A DNA stretch of 64,000 nt, from assembly GCA_039654915.1 (NCBI GenBank), contig CM077594.1, positions 91,402,893 to 91,466,892 on the forward strand. Direction: 5' to 3'. The stretch is from Aquilaria yunnanensis. Its lineage: Eukaryota > Streptophyta > Magnoliopsida > Malvales > Thymelaeaceae. A program made the translations under genes and the position numbers. Positions 1 through 11,593 of this stretch are shown here, piece by piece. Every line of letters begins with the position of its first letter. Within the stretch, counting starts at the first letter, position 1. The notes beneath the pieces were generated by a model. That model ran no database searches. It saw nothing but the letters and a program-made list of their open reading frames with translations, and was not told the origin of the DNA.

Positions 1-1796
1 TTGAATTAAAAAGGAAATGATGGCTAGTCGATGAGGGACGTATGTGAGCAGAGCTAAGTGCCATCTAATTAAAAAAAATTTGATTGCACTCTATAATATA
101 ACTCCTTGAAAATTATTTATTTCATTCCTTAAAGTAACATTTACTTCATAAATTAATAATGGTAATATTAATTCACGCACTTTGCATCCCCGCATCAATG
201 GCAACTTCGAGTATAGCAGAATTGCTTCCGACTTGAGTTTTAGGGTTCAAACTTCTTTGAAGAAAAACAAATGGTATTCTTTTTAAGTGTGGACTTTACA
301 TGTGCAGCTTCAGTTGTGTTAAAACAATACACACACACATATGTATGTATATGGAAGTTTATCTAATATAGAATAAACATGCAATTTTTAGCATATAAAA
401 AAAATAACTACTTGTACCATTTTTCATTTTTTTTCTATACTTGTTATAACCCCTTGAATCCTTGAAATGCGTAAAAAATTTCTTCTACAGTTTTCCTCTT
501 CAATATATACACGACTCCAGTTTTAAATTTGGGCTGCAGAGCCACCATCTTCCTTTGGTATCCATTCCAATGATTAAACTTTCACCTATTTAGAAATTGT
601 CTATCATAAAATTCAAGCCATCATAATCTAAATTATTTGTTTTTTTTTCTTTATTTAAAAGGAAAAAGGTTATTTTTATTACTGTTGACTAATTATTGAA
701 AAATGGCTTGGATAATTAGGGAGAAAGTTTAACTTTTTTTTTTTTTAGTAAGGCGAGAAAGTTTAATCTTTTTAAAACTCCAAGTTGCAAGTGAAATTTC
801 AACAAAACTTCAAGGAAAACTGCAACCCGCCCATTTTATTAACTTTATGGTCCTGAAATACTCGGCCCAATAATGAAAATTTGTCTTAGATATGGACCTT
901 CTCAAATATAGCGAACTAAAAAACATGACTGGGCTAAAGCCTAAAATGTGGTCCTCCGCCTCCTCATTTTTTTTTGTCGTTTCAGGCTTCCCCTTATTTG
1001 TCTAATTACGAAATTTAAAAAAAAAAAAAGTCGTATGAGATATGAATTCAGCCATTCAGATTGGTCCTTTTATTCTGGATTTGTTTAATTATTTTCTAAA
1101 ATTTCACTGATGAATATGAAACGCCAAAGAGAAAGATGCACAACTAGATAACAAAAAACAATAATTTTAGGAAAACTGAGAAATCATAATTGTGGAAAAA
1201 AGCATATTATTCTGAAAAAAAAAAAGAGCACAACAAAGGACGTTAAATTGGACACAAAAAGAGAACCTTTACTCAAACATTTAATTCCCAATAAAGAGCA
1301 CAAACTTTTGGAAAACTAACATATATAGGCTATGAGAAAAACAACATAAATCTGTTGGAAAATGAACAAATAATGAAAAATGTTCGGTTTTTTTTTATGG
1401 ATAATGCAATCATCTTCAATCAAAGTGTAATTGTTATAAACAAAAGTAGGTTCCCTAAGACTTTTTTTTTTATCAGCTAAAGTAATCATCATTGTTGATA
1501 ATAGTAGAATAGGTTCGCTAAGTCTATTGCATAAATTCTTCAGACCATAAAAAAAAAAGCTCTGTACAATCTGTTATGAAAGTGGTGTTATGGTAAACTT
1601 TTGTCTATTAATTGTAAAATTTTGTTCTTTTATGTAAGATAAAGCTAGCTCATTTATGTTCATATATCTGGTGCGGAACAGTAGATAAACAAAATAAAAA
1701 ATCCAATTGTATCAGAATAATTTGATTGAACTTACTTTGCTTCACAAACTACTTATTTCATAAATACAATATTTTCAAGTCTGTGTTGAAAGGGTA
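1..1796. other. AT-rich intergenic DNA, no gene seen
   Basis: I see no reading frame with recognisable protein character, no splice-consistent exon chain and no RNA gene. The stretch is AT-rich with many A and T runs and a short CA/TA microsatellite near 330-350. It is probably intergenic plant DNA or decayed transposon sequence. Confidence 0.5.
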
Positions 1797-1932
1797 CCTT
1801 TTATAGGGTTGATTTTTGTTCTCCAATAAAAACAAATCCTCGTGAGGTTGGTTGATTGGGACACGCAATCAATTAATAATTGAATTGGAAGCTAATCAGG
1901 AGAACAAAATATAATCAACGCCCTATTGAAGG
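1797..1932. repeat. Small inverted-repeat (MITE-like) hairpin
   Basis: The left arm (about 1797-1834, with ATAGGGTTGATT and TTGTTCTCC) is complementary to the right arm (about 1898-1932, with GGAGAACAAAATATAATCAA and GCCCTATTGAAGG). The inner parts also pair imperfectly. The whole unit of about 136 bp could fold into one hairpin, as a small MITE would. I could not fix a target duplication, so the family is unknown. Confidence 0.5.
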
Positions 1933-2934
1933 TTTCATTAATAGCATACCTAGGCTGTGGTTTAAAGGTAGATGAAATAGCATATTTACCATGTCTTGAA
2001 AAGAAAAACACCATAAAAATCTTCTAGAAAAATTAAGCAGCTATATATATGGTTGCAAAATTATTCACTTCTTTCCAAGATTAAATTTCTTTTGTGTAAT
2101 GAGAAATTATTTTTTGTTCTTAGAAAGATTATTGATTGCTCCAACAAGCAGTAGGATCCAGAGATTGCATCTAATAACTGGAAGTAGGTATTAAACTTAG
2201 CGAATATTTTAAATACGCACATTCGATAAAGCTAAGACGCTGTGACTCTTTTAAGGCACCCTAAGGGACATGTGTCCTTGAGGAGAGGGACCCATGTGGG
2301 AGACACTAGCAAGAGGGGCATACCGGTGTTAGCTTAGAACTCAAGAGGGCCCCAAAAAGAAGGTGAAGAGAACTAGAGAAAGAATACCCCACAATTAAAT
2401 TAATATGCTTTGCTCTTTTGGCGTCTGCCTATGCAACCAAAAGCCTTATTCTAAACCAACAGTGAAAGTGTAGACTTGGATCTGTCCTGTCTTGAGGCAC
2501 AAGGGAAGTTAGTATAGTTTGGGAAAAAATGGCAAAAAGATTAACAACAACAAATAATAAAAGTAATAGAGGAAATGTGAAGGTAGGAGATGATTGGTGG
2601 GGTGGCTTCTTCTTCTGCAAGAGAATCTGTTTTTTTCAAAAAAAATAATAAAAAAAAATGGGGTTGACAAAGACACCTCACCAAGAGAAAGGTATGATTC
2701 CCACGATTAATTAGCCTGCAAGTGAGTAAATGTAAAATGTCTGTCTTAATTACCCTAAAAAAATAGTGTATATACACAAGGAAATGTGACATGTGTAACT
2801 TCACCCTTGTCTAAGCAAGCCTCTAGTTTCTCTGTCTCTCTTGGACTGATAGGTGTTTTTATTAGTTCTAGAAAGCAAACTAGGTGTGTGTTTTTTGATG
2901 CACATGAGCCACACCCTCTCAACCACTTCTCCAG
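1933..2934. other. Intergenic DNA upstream of the small conserved gene
   Basis: No coding exon is recognisable. The short minus-strand frames at 2429-2804 have no family resemblance and lie in skewed AT-rich sequence. The stretch should hold the promoter and 5' leader of the gene starting at 2935, but I cannot place a TATA box or start site with confidence. Confidence 0.4.
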
Positions 2935-3239
2935 ATGGGGTGGCTCCAATCCCTCATCTCCCCCTTCAAGAAGCTCTGGTTCCGCTTCCACTCTGCCCAG
3001 CACAAAAGTATGTCCATCCCCCTTCAAACCCTTTTAATTCCAATGCAAGTGTTGTTTGTTCTGACGTAATATGTTGGTGTTCAGGAAGAGGGATATACAT
3101 TCTGTACGAGGATGTCAAGTCCTGCCCCTACGAAGATGTTCATGTCTTGTGGTCCATTCTGGTGGAGTCACACCCGCCTCACCCCGGCTTGCTGTCCAAA
3201 GATTTGAAGCAATGCGATGCCCTGAGACAGAGAGCGTGA
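2935..3239 (+). CDS. Small conserved plant protein, 75 aa, two exons
   Basis: Two exons (2935-3007 and 3085-3239) join across a 77-nt GT-AG intron (3008-3084) into a 75-residue frame. The start is the ATG at 2935 because it gives the N-terminus MGWLQSLISPFKKLWFRFHS. The second exon continues in phase with RRGIYILYEDVKSCPYED and VHVLWSILVES, then ends in a charged tail and TGA. I recognise this arrangement, a basic tryptophan-rich amphipathic start followed by the YEDVKSCPYEDVxVLWSxLVES core, as a small protein widely conserved in land plants. I know of no established function. Gly2 followed by Ser6 fits an N-myristoylation signal, which with the amphipathic helix suggests membrane-surface association (inference). 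There is no signal peptide or transmembrane segment. Unspliced frames over the same bases run through the intron and should not be taken as the protein. Confidence 0.8.
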
Positions 3240-6200
3240 GAGAGGTAGAGGTTGATGGATGATCCCTTTCATGTACATAACATCCTATTTATGATGTTTT
3301 ATAATACACTACTATATCCAATCATACAGTTTTTGGGTTCATATCTCTTCTCCTGCTTCTGCATTGTGTCTATATTTGCTCGAGGATTTCCGGTCTTCAA
3401 TGCCGGAAATAAAGTCGTTGGATGTCAATGCCCATGGATCAAGAGCCTGTGGAGGGGAGGGGGATTTGGTTTTCTTCAATTCTCTTTGAATTTAGGGCTC
3501 ACATTGTTCATAAATGGTTGCTTGGTCGGTTTCCAGCAGCTGAGGATGGCTGGGTTTGTTTCTTGTTAGTATCAAATTTCATCTAAATACACTTGTTGCT
3601 GACTTTGACTTGCCACAGTCTTTGAATGGACCTTCTACTTAACTTGCATCTGTTTCTGTATGTATTCTACTTGAATTTACACCACTAAGAAAGTGCAAAA
3701 GGGTCTGTAGGCGAGTGTGAGATGATGGGTGAGGTAGGCTCATCAAAGGGATCAATTGGTGGAGTGAGATGCGCAGCTCAAGTAAAGTATCTAGCAATCA
3801 ACCTCCCATCTTTCTTTTCCTACCTTTAGATCAAATCAATGTGAATAAAAGTATTATATGGGAACGTGAAAAAAAAAATAATCAATTCCAATCTCTCTCA
3901 AAAGCCAACTATTCCATATAAATAATCCTAAAACCTCCTTATAAAAATTCTACAAAATTATGTATGTCGGAATCAGAATAGTTCAAAAAAAAAAAAAAAC
4001 AGTATTCATCTGTATGTTGGCACCTACAATTTAGTAAGATTTTTTATATACTTTTTGCAATACAAACGTGGAGATTTTTTTTCTCTTTTAACAATGGACG
4101 ATTAGAAGACCACAAGTGCAAATTCCTTGTGCTGCAAGGTGCATAGGTGTTACAAAAATCATTACCATTTGACTTAATGCCAGTAGGTTACTTGTGTACA
4201 TCACTTGAATTCTCTCGCTCCCCCGTAGATCGATTTCCCTACTTTTCGCTACCTGTTGTGGTTTTAGTGCTATTATTATTACCAACAGCCAACAATCCTC
4301 GGGGCACATTATATTGGACTCTAATTTATACTGGCTTTTCTTTTCTTAATCAGCGAAGAAAACAAGAATTTATAACTCAGACAGATGCAATCGATATTTG
4401 GCAAAACGTAAAAAGTTATTAGAGTTAAAGTGTAATTACCCGAAAGATATTTTGTGCCAAGTGAGTTCAAACATCTTTTCTATCACAATTATCCAACATG
4501 GTAGAATTTACCATCACCCAAAAGTTTTCAGAATGGGTGGGTTATAATTATAATATTGGCATTTGATGCACCTGATCATCTCTCAATGATCTGAAAAGTG
4601 AAACACACTAATCTCTAGCATTCAACTTCTGTTTCTTGCCTCTCCAATAATTAACCTCCACCGCTCAACCATGATCGTTCTCGCCAAATTTCAAACAGAA
4701 AAGAAAAAAGACAAGGGGGCTACATTAGCTATATCAGCCAAACTGCTATATAGAGGAATCTTCGTCCCACTGCAAAGCTACTTTTGTCACCTCACAGGTG
4801 CCTGATGAGGGCAACTCAAACATAGGTTACTTGCCATGCAGCCTCTTCTTTTTGCCCCACATTACAAGACGGTTCCAACGTTTAGGATCTTCAAATGAGA
4901 ATTGACGAGTTTTGGGACTCCGGCTTTTGAAAAAGCCAACTTTTTAGGTTTTTAGAGATAATTCGTTATAATTTAAGTTAATTTAATTCAAAATATTTTT
5001 TTTTTACTTTTATATCTTTTTTTCTGAAATTAATTTCATTTTAAAATTAATATTATTTAAGTATAATAATCCATTAATTTTAAATTTTTTTATATTATTT
5101 ACTGTTTTTTATAAATTTTTCCTTTTTAGGCATTAAAAATAAAAATTTGATAACATCATAAAAAATTTGTTTTGAATAGATTATTACACCTACATAATAT
5201 TAGCTTTCAAATAAATTTAATTTTTAGTATAAAAATGTAAAAATAAAAATAAGCCATTTTGTATTAATAAATTAGTTTCTTGCTTTAATAAAAGTTTTCT
5301 TTCTATTGTTACAAAAAAAAATCTCTTTTCATTAAGTTGACTTAAGTTAAAATGAATTGGCCCTTAATTTGTACTATCTTCTAACTCAAGCATGGACATT
5401 GAGCTTCATGCAACATATAAAATGCACACATGTACTCACCCAAAGCCTCAAAGAGCGATGGTGAGAAAGCAGAAAGTGTTACATTTTAAATATTAAACAA
5501 ATAAAAGTGTTACAGAAATAAAAATAGGAGCCGCAGATGAAAGCGACAATGTCAGAGTGTGAGAATTGCATTTAAAATAGATCGATTATGTCATATAAGT
5601 TTTTTCCAATATAAATAAAGATACATAATGGGAAATCAAGGGAAAAAAATCAATACTAAAAGTTTTGAATGACCGAGTTTTAGGACTAAAATACGTCTTT
5701 CCCACTTCTTTTTGGTCATTTCAGCACTTATGGGCAAGCTTTTGCAGACCGTGATCACATGATAGTCCATACTTCTGAAAAGGACATCTGAGTACATTTA
5801 GATCATCATGCAAGTGGAGCTACTTGAATTTCTGGAAATGCTATTTATATAAATAGTTTGAGATGTGTTTGTAACTTTTTTTTTTCTTTTTCTAAATCAA
5901 GGATTGTTCGGTACTTATTTTTTTTATTGAACAATTTCTTGATGAAAAATTTATATATACTAAAGATGTAAGTCTCTGATAGGTCTTTATGAAGAGTTTG
6001 CCTGCCTTGCTACAATACTTTTTTCTGAGCTTCAGTTCTGCATAAAAAATGTGGTAAAGCGCATAATGGGTATTATGTTTGTGTATGATGATATCTGTTG
6101 ATCCTTAAATTTTGAAATCATGTATTTTTGCCACTTTATCAGTCTATCTCAATAAAACATAAAAAAAATGTCCTGAATTTTTTATTTTTTACATTTCAGG

Positions 6201-6753
6201 CGCACAAACTTTCATGAGTTACAGTCATAACACCAATTTGTGTTGAAAACCCAAATCAGCTACCTTAGTCTTATGTTGTATGTTTTATATTTACCAAATT
6301 GGTTACCAACAACTTTCAAACACTTCAAACTTTTTAAATCCTTTGAATTGATCATGACTTAGATTTAAGTTCATGCCGTTTTTAACACCTTTTCTTCTCT
6401 CTAATAAAATTGGTATGAAAAATTTGAATCTCCTTTAGTTGACTGGTAATAAAATATAGGTTGCATGCTAGTTACACCGATAAACATTTGTTAGTATTCA
6501 TTAAATAGTGCTAATTGTTTGGGCCAAAATGTTTTAGGCTGAGAGTTTTGAGCCTAAATAAACCTTGTGCATTACTAAAAGCTGAACTCATAACTAAACA
6601 TGGACTTCAGAAAAAAAAAAACTTTTGAGCCCAGTAGACCTAATAGTCCAACAAGGAATTAAGGAATTTTTGGACTGCTTTTAAGACCCAAACTTAGAAA
6701 AAGAAGATTTCTTTCCTTTTATCTATGGTTACGTATGTCATGTATATATATTA
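3240..6753. other. Intergenic DNA, no gene seen
   Basis: The first few hundred bases are probably the 3' untranslated region of the gene ending at 3239. The rest is AT-rich with scattered A/T runs. Short frames (3252-3569, 4088-4422) lack family signatures. A strongly AT-rich tract at about 4940-5350 may be a decayed MITE, but I cannot show its ends. Confidence 0.45.
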
Positions 6754-7059
6754 CTCGTTCGGTTCAAAAGAGGTAAACCATTTTTTTTGTTTCTGTTATA
6801 AAAATTTTGAGCCATTTTTATTTTTATTTTTATAATAAAATTTTTAATATTTAATTTATGTATCTTAATTTAAACTCACATTAAAAAAAAATTAAATGAA
6901 TTATTTTTTTAATCATCATTTAAACTTTCACTACAATAAACTAAAATGAAACCTTTTTTAATTTTAAATTTAGCGGTAAAAATAAAAAATAACATAAACA
7001 ATACACACTTTAATATTTGTGTCCAAAGAAATTTTTGATCCATTATAAGATGAAGGAAG
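6754..7059. mobile_element. Degenerate Stowaway-like MITE
   Basis: The left end (CTCGTTCGGTTCAAAAGA after TA at 6752-6753) and the right end (GATGAAGGAAG before TA at 7060-7061) are decayed versions of the Stowaway terminal repeat CTCCCTCCGTCCC. A TA dinucleotide on both sides is the target duplication expected of Tc1/mariner-type MITEs. The interior is AT-rich and non-coding. The element is about 306 bp, and the terminal mismatches suggest it is old. Confidence 0.55.
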
Positions 7060-7061
7060 TA

Positions 7062-8458
7062 TTTTTCTTTGTACGTATACCCAAAAGTATTTTCATCTAC
7101 TTGATGAAAACTATATCTTCTCACGGCACCTTTAAATGCCTGAATGAGGACTTGTAGGTTGGTGAAACTTACAAAAAAGTGAAACACTAAAATTGATGCA
7201 CATCATGAAAATGTTAGTGATAGCCAAAATACTACCAACCGAACAGAGCATAAACAGCTTTAGAGTTGGGACAGCATGGACTAGGAAACATGTATTAAAA
7301 AACATGTCAGAGTTCTAAGATGTGTATACAGGAGAAATCCCCCAACGATCAAATTAGTCTCTTTGGTGAAGAATGAAGTTGTAAAATGGAGAATCTCAAC
7401 AATATAACATGCATCAGGATTATTATCAACGGAGTTTTCATTTTATAGTAGTGGAAGGAGATTATAGGTGTATCACGTTAGAGAAATTTCATAACGAGAG
7501 GATTCGGTTAACTTGTTGACTGTTAGCTTCCTTATTAGCCCACTTTGGCTGTGGGGATGAAGAGTTATGTTAGGCTTCATGCCTAATGTATCCGGTTCAG
7601 CCTTCCTAAGTCTGTTTTCGGTTTTATGGGTCGGCAGCCCATATGTATCAGTTAGTATTTTCAATCTCTTTAAAGATTGACAACGAGTATTTGATTTTAA
7701 TGCATAAATTTTTAGACTGAACTGTTTCTCTATTATAGGGCTAGAACTCTGTAAATTCATGTCTCCTCTAAATAGAATTATATTAACACGTGAAATTGAG
7801 GTACTGAAATTTTTGCTATCGAATCTTTTCCTCTGAGGCTGCATGTAAACCACAGAAACATGTCGTCGTCTGATGAATGAACTCCGGAGCATTTAGTAGC
7901 TAGTTATGTCTTGCCAGGAAACAACAAAACAGATTTCATGAATTAACTAGTGGGTGCGCTAATTTACGGAAGCCCGGTACATTTTGTCTTTCTTCTGAAT
8001 ATCCTTTAAAGGAAAAAAGCCTACTCCCTCTAATAAATGTCATTTTTGCAGCCTATAGAATTGCTATAACTATCACCCCCATCACCCCTTGTTAAGCTTC
8101 AAGCCTGTGGAAACCCAACCAATTAGATGGTCCTCGTTTGAGCCTTTAAGAGCACATGGAGACCACAAAAATTTATAAAGCACAGCTACCACACAGGTCA
8201 TGCCAAGTAAAACCAAACAGTTTTCATGGAATTATAAGTCCATGGAGGTGCGTAATTTAGGGAAAGTTTCTGTCTTGCCAACCAATCAGGCAAATTCAAA
8301 ACTTTCTAGTACTGTTGCATGCAGCAAGACTAAATGAGAACTTAAAAAAGGTCGTTGTGGATGGGAAGGCTCGATCTAATGGGGCCGCCAATGCTCTTGT
8401 GCTGTGTCCCGAGGCTTTAATTTAGGGACAGAGAGGGGCGTAGGCTTGAGAGGAGGAT
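7062..8458. other. Unassigned DNA upstream of the copia insertion
   Basis: No gene is recognised. A 139-codon minus-strand frame (7473-7892) has no recognisable family character. The last 120 bases are more GC-rich than their surroundings and continue after the copia element at 16843. That GC-rich patch was one sequence before the insertion, possibly an old exon or transposon piece. Confidence 0.4.
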
Positions 8459-8463
8459 GGGCA
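8459..8463. repeat. Copia target-site duplication, left copy (GGGCA)
   Basis: GGGCA immediately precedes the TG of the left LTR and recurs directly after the CA of the right LTR at 16838-16842. A 5-bp duplication is standard for Ty1/copia integration. Confidence 0.9.
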
Positions 8464-9415
8464 TGAAAGATTTGTTGTGCTCATCAAAGCCAACTTATCT
8501 TCTACTGTGATAAACCCATAAGAACTATATTATATATGAATTGATGGATGATGGAGATCATGTCACATGAGACTTAATTCATCTTTGTAGTTCTTTAAAA
8601 GGTGTTCACAATCTATGAGTATATACATGGGTTGATTACTCATAAAAGATTGCACATATAACATTACTATATAAGATAGAGTGATTTGTCTCAATCACTG
8701 GAATATTGATTCCTAATGTGTATGTGGATATTTATGGAGATAAATATTTGAACAGGACCAAATCAATTACTCTTAGACCTTCAACTGTTGAGAAAGAGTA
8801 AATGTTATTTATTCCGTAGACTTGAGAATAATATGAATTTAAATGTATACTTTATGTGATTTTGATATGTCAACCAATGATGCCTACTATAGGATATACT
8901 TGGACATGTTGGATCACATAAATGTAACATGTTAAGTTCATGATTATTCAACATAGAATTCACCGCTCTTGAAATAAGAGTGAATATTGTGGAGTAAGTC
9001 TCTTGGTTTTTCGGATTAAGAAATCCACGTGGTCGATTTAGAAAAATATTGTTTTGGAAATATTATTTTCTATATATAAAATTATATATATGGTATATAT
9101 AGATTTTATAAATGTTTTTCTAAATTGTTTAAAGTCCGAATAAACTTGAAGAGACGTGCACATATTTAATTCCGTATTGACAGTACCACGTTTTGGATGT
9201 GGTTGGTCTAGTCCGGATTATGTGCAACAATATTGGACGGTGAACGGAATAGAATAAAATGGGTACTTGTGAATTGTCTCTGAAATCCTGGGAGATTTTA
9301 CAAGGTCGTATAATATGTTGTACTGACTTGTAAACAATAAATTAGTTAAGGACTAATTTGACAGGATTAAGAGATCCCAAGGGTCCCACGCCACATTCTA
9401 AACTCTACCCGGTCA

Positions 9416-9506
9416 AACTTCTAAAAGAAGTTGTACTTCAGCTTCTGAGAGAAGCTATTGTACTTAACTTCTGAGAGAAGTTATACTTTAGCTTCTGAGA
9501 GAAGCT
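9416..9506 (+). promoter_or_regulatory. Four dyad boxes in the LTR promoter
   Basis: Four 17-bp palindromic boxes lie at 9416-9432, 9440-9456, 9466-9482 and 9490-9506. The core is CTTCT-nnn-AGAAG. Boxes 1 and 3 have AA...TT outer arms and boxes 2 and 4 have AG...CT arms, so a pair has been duplicated with 50-bp periodicity (start spacings 24, 26, 24). The last box ends 15 bp before the TATA box. Repeated dyads just upstream of TATA resemble the U3 enhancer repeats of stress-induced tobacco copia elements (family knowledge). The spacing of TTC and GAA does not fit a strict heat-shock element. The same array is in the 3' LTR. Confidence 0.7.
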
Positions 9507-9521
9507 ACTGTACCTTTTGCC

Positions 9522-9528
9522 TATAAAA
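9522..9528 (+). promoter_or_regulatory. LTR TATA box
   Basis: TATAAAA lies just downstream of the dyad boxes, in the context CCTATAAAAGGAGTGG. Transcription should start about 30 bp downstream, near 9555. The identical box in the 3' LTR is at 16607-16613. Confidence 0.75.
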
Positions 9529-9753
9529 GGAGTGGTTGTGTATTATTGAACTAGAGAGATAATTAGTCTATCAACAATAATAGCACAAACACTCATATAG
9601 TGCAACCGGAAGAGAAGGAATTCGAGCGTGTTAAGCTTGGAGAATTCTGCGTTTGTGGAATTTCGAAAACAAGGTACCCGTGTGATTATTTCTACAATCC
9701 GATCCTGGTGCATGCTAATTTAATAGCGTGAAACTCGTTCGGATTCCCAACAG

Positions 9754-9765
9754 TGGTATCAGAGC
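9754..9765 (+). other. Primer-binding site (initiator-Met tRNA)
   Basis: TGGTATCAGAGC lies one base after the CA end of the 5' LTR. It is the standard plant copia primer-binding site, complementary to the 3' end of initiator methionine tRNA. Confidence 0.93.
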
Positions 9766-11593
9766 ATGTTTATGATTGTGGAATAATATTTTGTGTGTTT
9801 TTCACGAATTTAATTTCTTGATTTTCGTGTACTGTTCATGTGATGAACACAAACACACAAAACCCACACGGATCTGAATCCTTGCTTGTTTTTGAATGAT
9901 CTTGTTGTTTTCGATGCTGCTGGATTTTTGTTGAGAACAAGAATACACCGAAACAACTCTGTTTTTGAGAAAAGAAGATCTGGTTGATTTTTTGAGATTA
10001 ACCAAAAATTGCCCGTTTTGATCCCGACGCTCCCCGGCCACCACCGTCCGTGAAAGTCGTTGACGGATGACTCGGTTTCGTAGCATCAAGGCCGAAGGTT
10101 AATAGCCCCATGGTTTGGAGGCTTGATTTCGCTTCAATCGGATTGAATTTTGATTCGTTTCGAATCTGGGTTTATGAAAAGTTCAAGAACCCTAACACTA
10201 ATTTTTGAAATTAAGTGTTGTGTGTGCGAAATTGATCAAAAGGAATTGTTCCATTGTGATCATAGGCCTTCGAGGAGCAAAACCCATATAAATTTATAGC
10301 CGTTTGACGGCGATAGTGTCGCCGGAATAAAGTCACGACTGTCGCGACTTTCCGGGAAGCTAGGGGCTGAAATGACGGCTGCCGGTCCGTAGGACGACGC
10401 CACGTGGGTCGCAGGTCGCTTGGGAGGCGGTGCCGCTCAGGTCGACGGCGATTGGTGGCTGCTGGTGGCTGCTGTAGCTGCTGGCCGGCGGCGGGAGAAG
10501 GAAGCTCCTGCTGGCTGCTGAACGTCGCAACGAAGGAGAAGAGGAAAGGGGGCTGGTGGGCCTCGCACAATCAGGCCCAATGGTTGGGCTTCCACCAAAC
10601 CAAATAAAAAAAAAAAAAAAAAAAAGGGTTTTCGGGCCTATTTTGAAAAAGGCCCAATTGGGCCATTTCAGTAAAAACGTTTTACTGGCCCAAATGGTTT
10701 TCTTGATTTATTCCAAGTTCCCAATTTATTTATTAATTTCAGAAATTAAATATTTTGAATATTTATTTTTCTGGAATGGTTTATTTCTGAATAATTGGAT
10801 GCTTTATTCAGTGGGAGTTTATTTGCATGATTATTTCATTTATTGAAATTTTGCAAATATGGATGAATGCATGATAATTGCTTGAATTTATTGTTGAGAA
10901 TTATTATGCATGCTTGTGCAAATGTTGCAATATATTTTACAGTTATGGTGATAATTGTGAAAATGAATTTGTGTTTTGAATTGTTCAAAATACAAAATAA
11001 ATTCCCTCAGTATTTAAATATCAAGTGTGAGAGATAGAAAATTATATCTTTAGAAGATTAATTTTCTAAAGGCTTTCCATTGTCGTAAATAATAAGTATG
11101 GATATTGTTGACTTAGTTTGATACCAAAAGGAGATGATTAAGTTGATGATAATTTGTGCTTATTGATTTACTTTATGGTGATAATGGATGTGTTATAGCC
11201 AAGTGGGGGCTTAATTAAAATGATTTAGTTTCTCACAGCAATATGATACATCTAGACAATGGGTGTACACTTGACTAAAGAGATATGCCGATCTAAAATG
11301 GATGGCGGGTATATTGTCTTTAGAAGCCAAAATTAAAAATAAGAATCTTATAAATGTTATAAGATAAATATAGCATGATATTTGCTTCATTATTGTTAGA
11401 TTAATGCCAAAAGGAGTAGTCTTGCAATTAAATGAAGTTCTTGTTTTTCTAATTGCTCATATGTGATATGATATGGTCATGAGGGTGACTTTGAATACAA
11501 TTAGTACTTTCTTGTATATGATACATTTAAAGAAAATATTGATTTTCTCCGCTATGCCTTATGTATTTTGTTTGTGTGCTCTTTTATAGAACC
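9766..11593 (+). other. Long copia leader between primer site and gag
   Basis: About 1.8 kb separates the primer site from the polyprotein ATG. The part at 10010-10570 is GC-rich compared with the rest of the element, with CCGG- and GCTGCTGG-rich stretches, and is followed by a 20-base A run near 10605. Frames here (10211-10570 minus, 10404-10607 plus) have no retroviral signature. The GC-rich block could be captured host sequence or a structured packaging region; I cannot decide. From about 10700 to 11593 the leader is AT-rich with many ATGs. Confidence 0.6.

Larger units (their letters stand above)
8464..9752 (+). repeat. 5' LTR of the copia element
   Basis: This 1,289-bp repeat begins TGAAAGATTTG and ends GGATTCCCAACA. 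It matches 15549-16837 at a constant offset of 7,085 bp with no mismatch that I could find. It carries four dyad-symmetric boxes and a TATA box, so U3 should end about 30 bp beyond 9522. Confidence 0.95.

Noticed and set aside
7473..7892. 139-codon minus-strand frame
   Set aside because: No family resemblance, no plausible exon neighbours and ordinary composition. It could be a chance frame or a decayed element.
9416..9506. Heat-shock elements in the LTR
   Set aside because: TTC and GAA are separated by five bases in each dyad, not the two required of contiguous HSE units. I keep only dyad boxes.
10211..10607. Protein-coding genes in the copia leader
   Set aside because: Overlapping frames on both strands follow from GC-rich composition. 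None has a domain or a start context.
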